In this document: piece by piece, positions 51,245-51,362 of the stretch | How positions within the stretch are numbered: position 1 is the first letter of the stretch | Layout of the letters: each line of letters begins with the position of its first letter | DNA from: an uncultured Bacteroidota bacterium | GTDB lineage: Bacteria > Bacteroidota > Bacteroidia > Bacteroidales > 4484-276 | Assembly: GCA_903944895.1 (NCBI GenBank) | Contig: CAJATL010000347.1 | Span: forward strand, 1-51,362 | DNA length: 51,362 nucleotides | Reading direction: 5' to 3' | Program-made: the position numbers and the translations under genes | Notes under the pieces: model-generated | The model's database searches: none | What the model saw: the letters and a program-made list of their open reading frames with translations, nothing else | Told to the model about the DNA's origin: nothing

Positions 51245-51362
51245 TTAAAAGGCGACCTTTTCACCGGGTTTAGGTGTCCAGGGTAAAGGGTTGCCCGGCC
51301 TGATCTGGTTGCGATCCTGTGGAACCGCTTTGGCAGCTTCGATTTGTCCAGGCGGTTTATTG
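51245..51362 (-). CDS. C-terminal end of an unknown protein (partial)
   Basis: The last 38 codons of a gene that continues beyond the window edge. The visible end reads NKPPGQIEAAKAVPQDRNQI then RPGNPLPWTPKPGEKVAF and a stop. It is rich in proline and charged residues; no domain is recognisable. It lies upstream of rsmI on the same strand, with 175 bases between, so it could belong to a different transcript. Confidence 0.55.
   Translation of the reverse strand, partial: NKPPGQIEAAKAVPQDRNQIRPGNPLPWTPKPGEKVAF

Overview
This 51.4-kb window comes from a member of the Bacteroidota, most likely a free-living or environmental Bacteroidales/Marinilabiliales-like lineage. Evidence: several proteins with type IX secretion (T9SS) C-terminal sorting domains, a GldB gliding lipoprotein, OmpA proteins with thrombospondin type-3 repeats, PorT-like beta-barrels, an RprXY-type two-component system, DUF2795, DUF3822 and DUF2461 proteins, and many promoters of the Bacteroidota form TTTG-N~19-TAnnTTTG. 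No rRNA, tRNA, CRISPR array, prophage or complete insertion sequence was seen.

Layout. 0-5.2 kb is a cell-wall peptide region: NlpC/P60 endopeptidase, Tat-exported dipeptide epimerase, a lipoprotein with a putative Cys-His-Asp triad, and a convergent YafK-type L,D-transpeptidase. 5.4-5.7 kb holds a structured minus-strand RNA candidate with its own terminator, possibly a 6S RNA. 7-14.4 kb is the housekeeping operon rimP-nusA-infB followed by a conserved membrane-anchored protein, a DUF3822 protein and rsmD. 14.4-19.8 kb carries a DUF2795 protein, a PduO-type cobalamin adenosyltransferase, an ABC ATPase, a UbiA-type prenyltransferase, an MDR reductase and a periplasmic glycerophosphodiester phosphodiesterase.

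20-25.2 kb is the most accessory part: a lipoprotein with a phosphatidylserine-decarboxylase domain, two AT-rich genes for secreted proteins, two decayed fragments of the comM P-loop region beside an intact comM, and dense palindromic repeats. 25-29.5 kb is gldB, two beta-barrel proteins and nadE. 29.6-34.7 kb has tandem OmpA/TSP3 paralogues, a NifU-type scaffold plus Mrp ATPase pair for Fe-S assembly, and an alkyltransferase-like protein. 34.7-41.2 kb has a giant T9SS cargo protein, a YhcC radical-SAM protein and a POT peptide transporter.

41.2-49 kb has a pseudouridine synthase with a long Ser/Arg/Pro-rich tail; a sensor kinase/response regulator pair divergent from a T9SS-sorted protein across a control region with four helically phased TTAAC repeats; and an ECF sigma factor with a membrane partner, a DUF6249-like protein and a fructosamine kinase. 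49-51.4 kb has a PemK/MazF-type toxin with an unrecognised partner, rsmI, and the tail of an unknown gene.

Main connections: the kinase/regulator pair probably controls both itself and the divergent secreted protein; the first three genes probably form one peptidoglycan-peptide unit; NifU and Mrp probably act together; the palindromic elements sit only in intergenic gaps and look like mobile or REP-type sequences.
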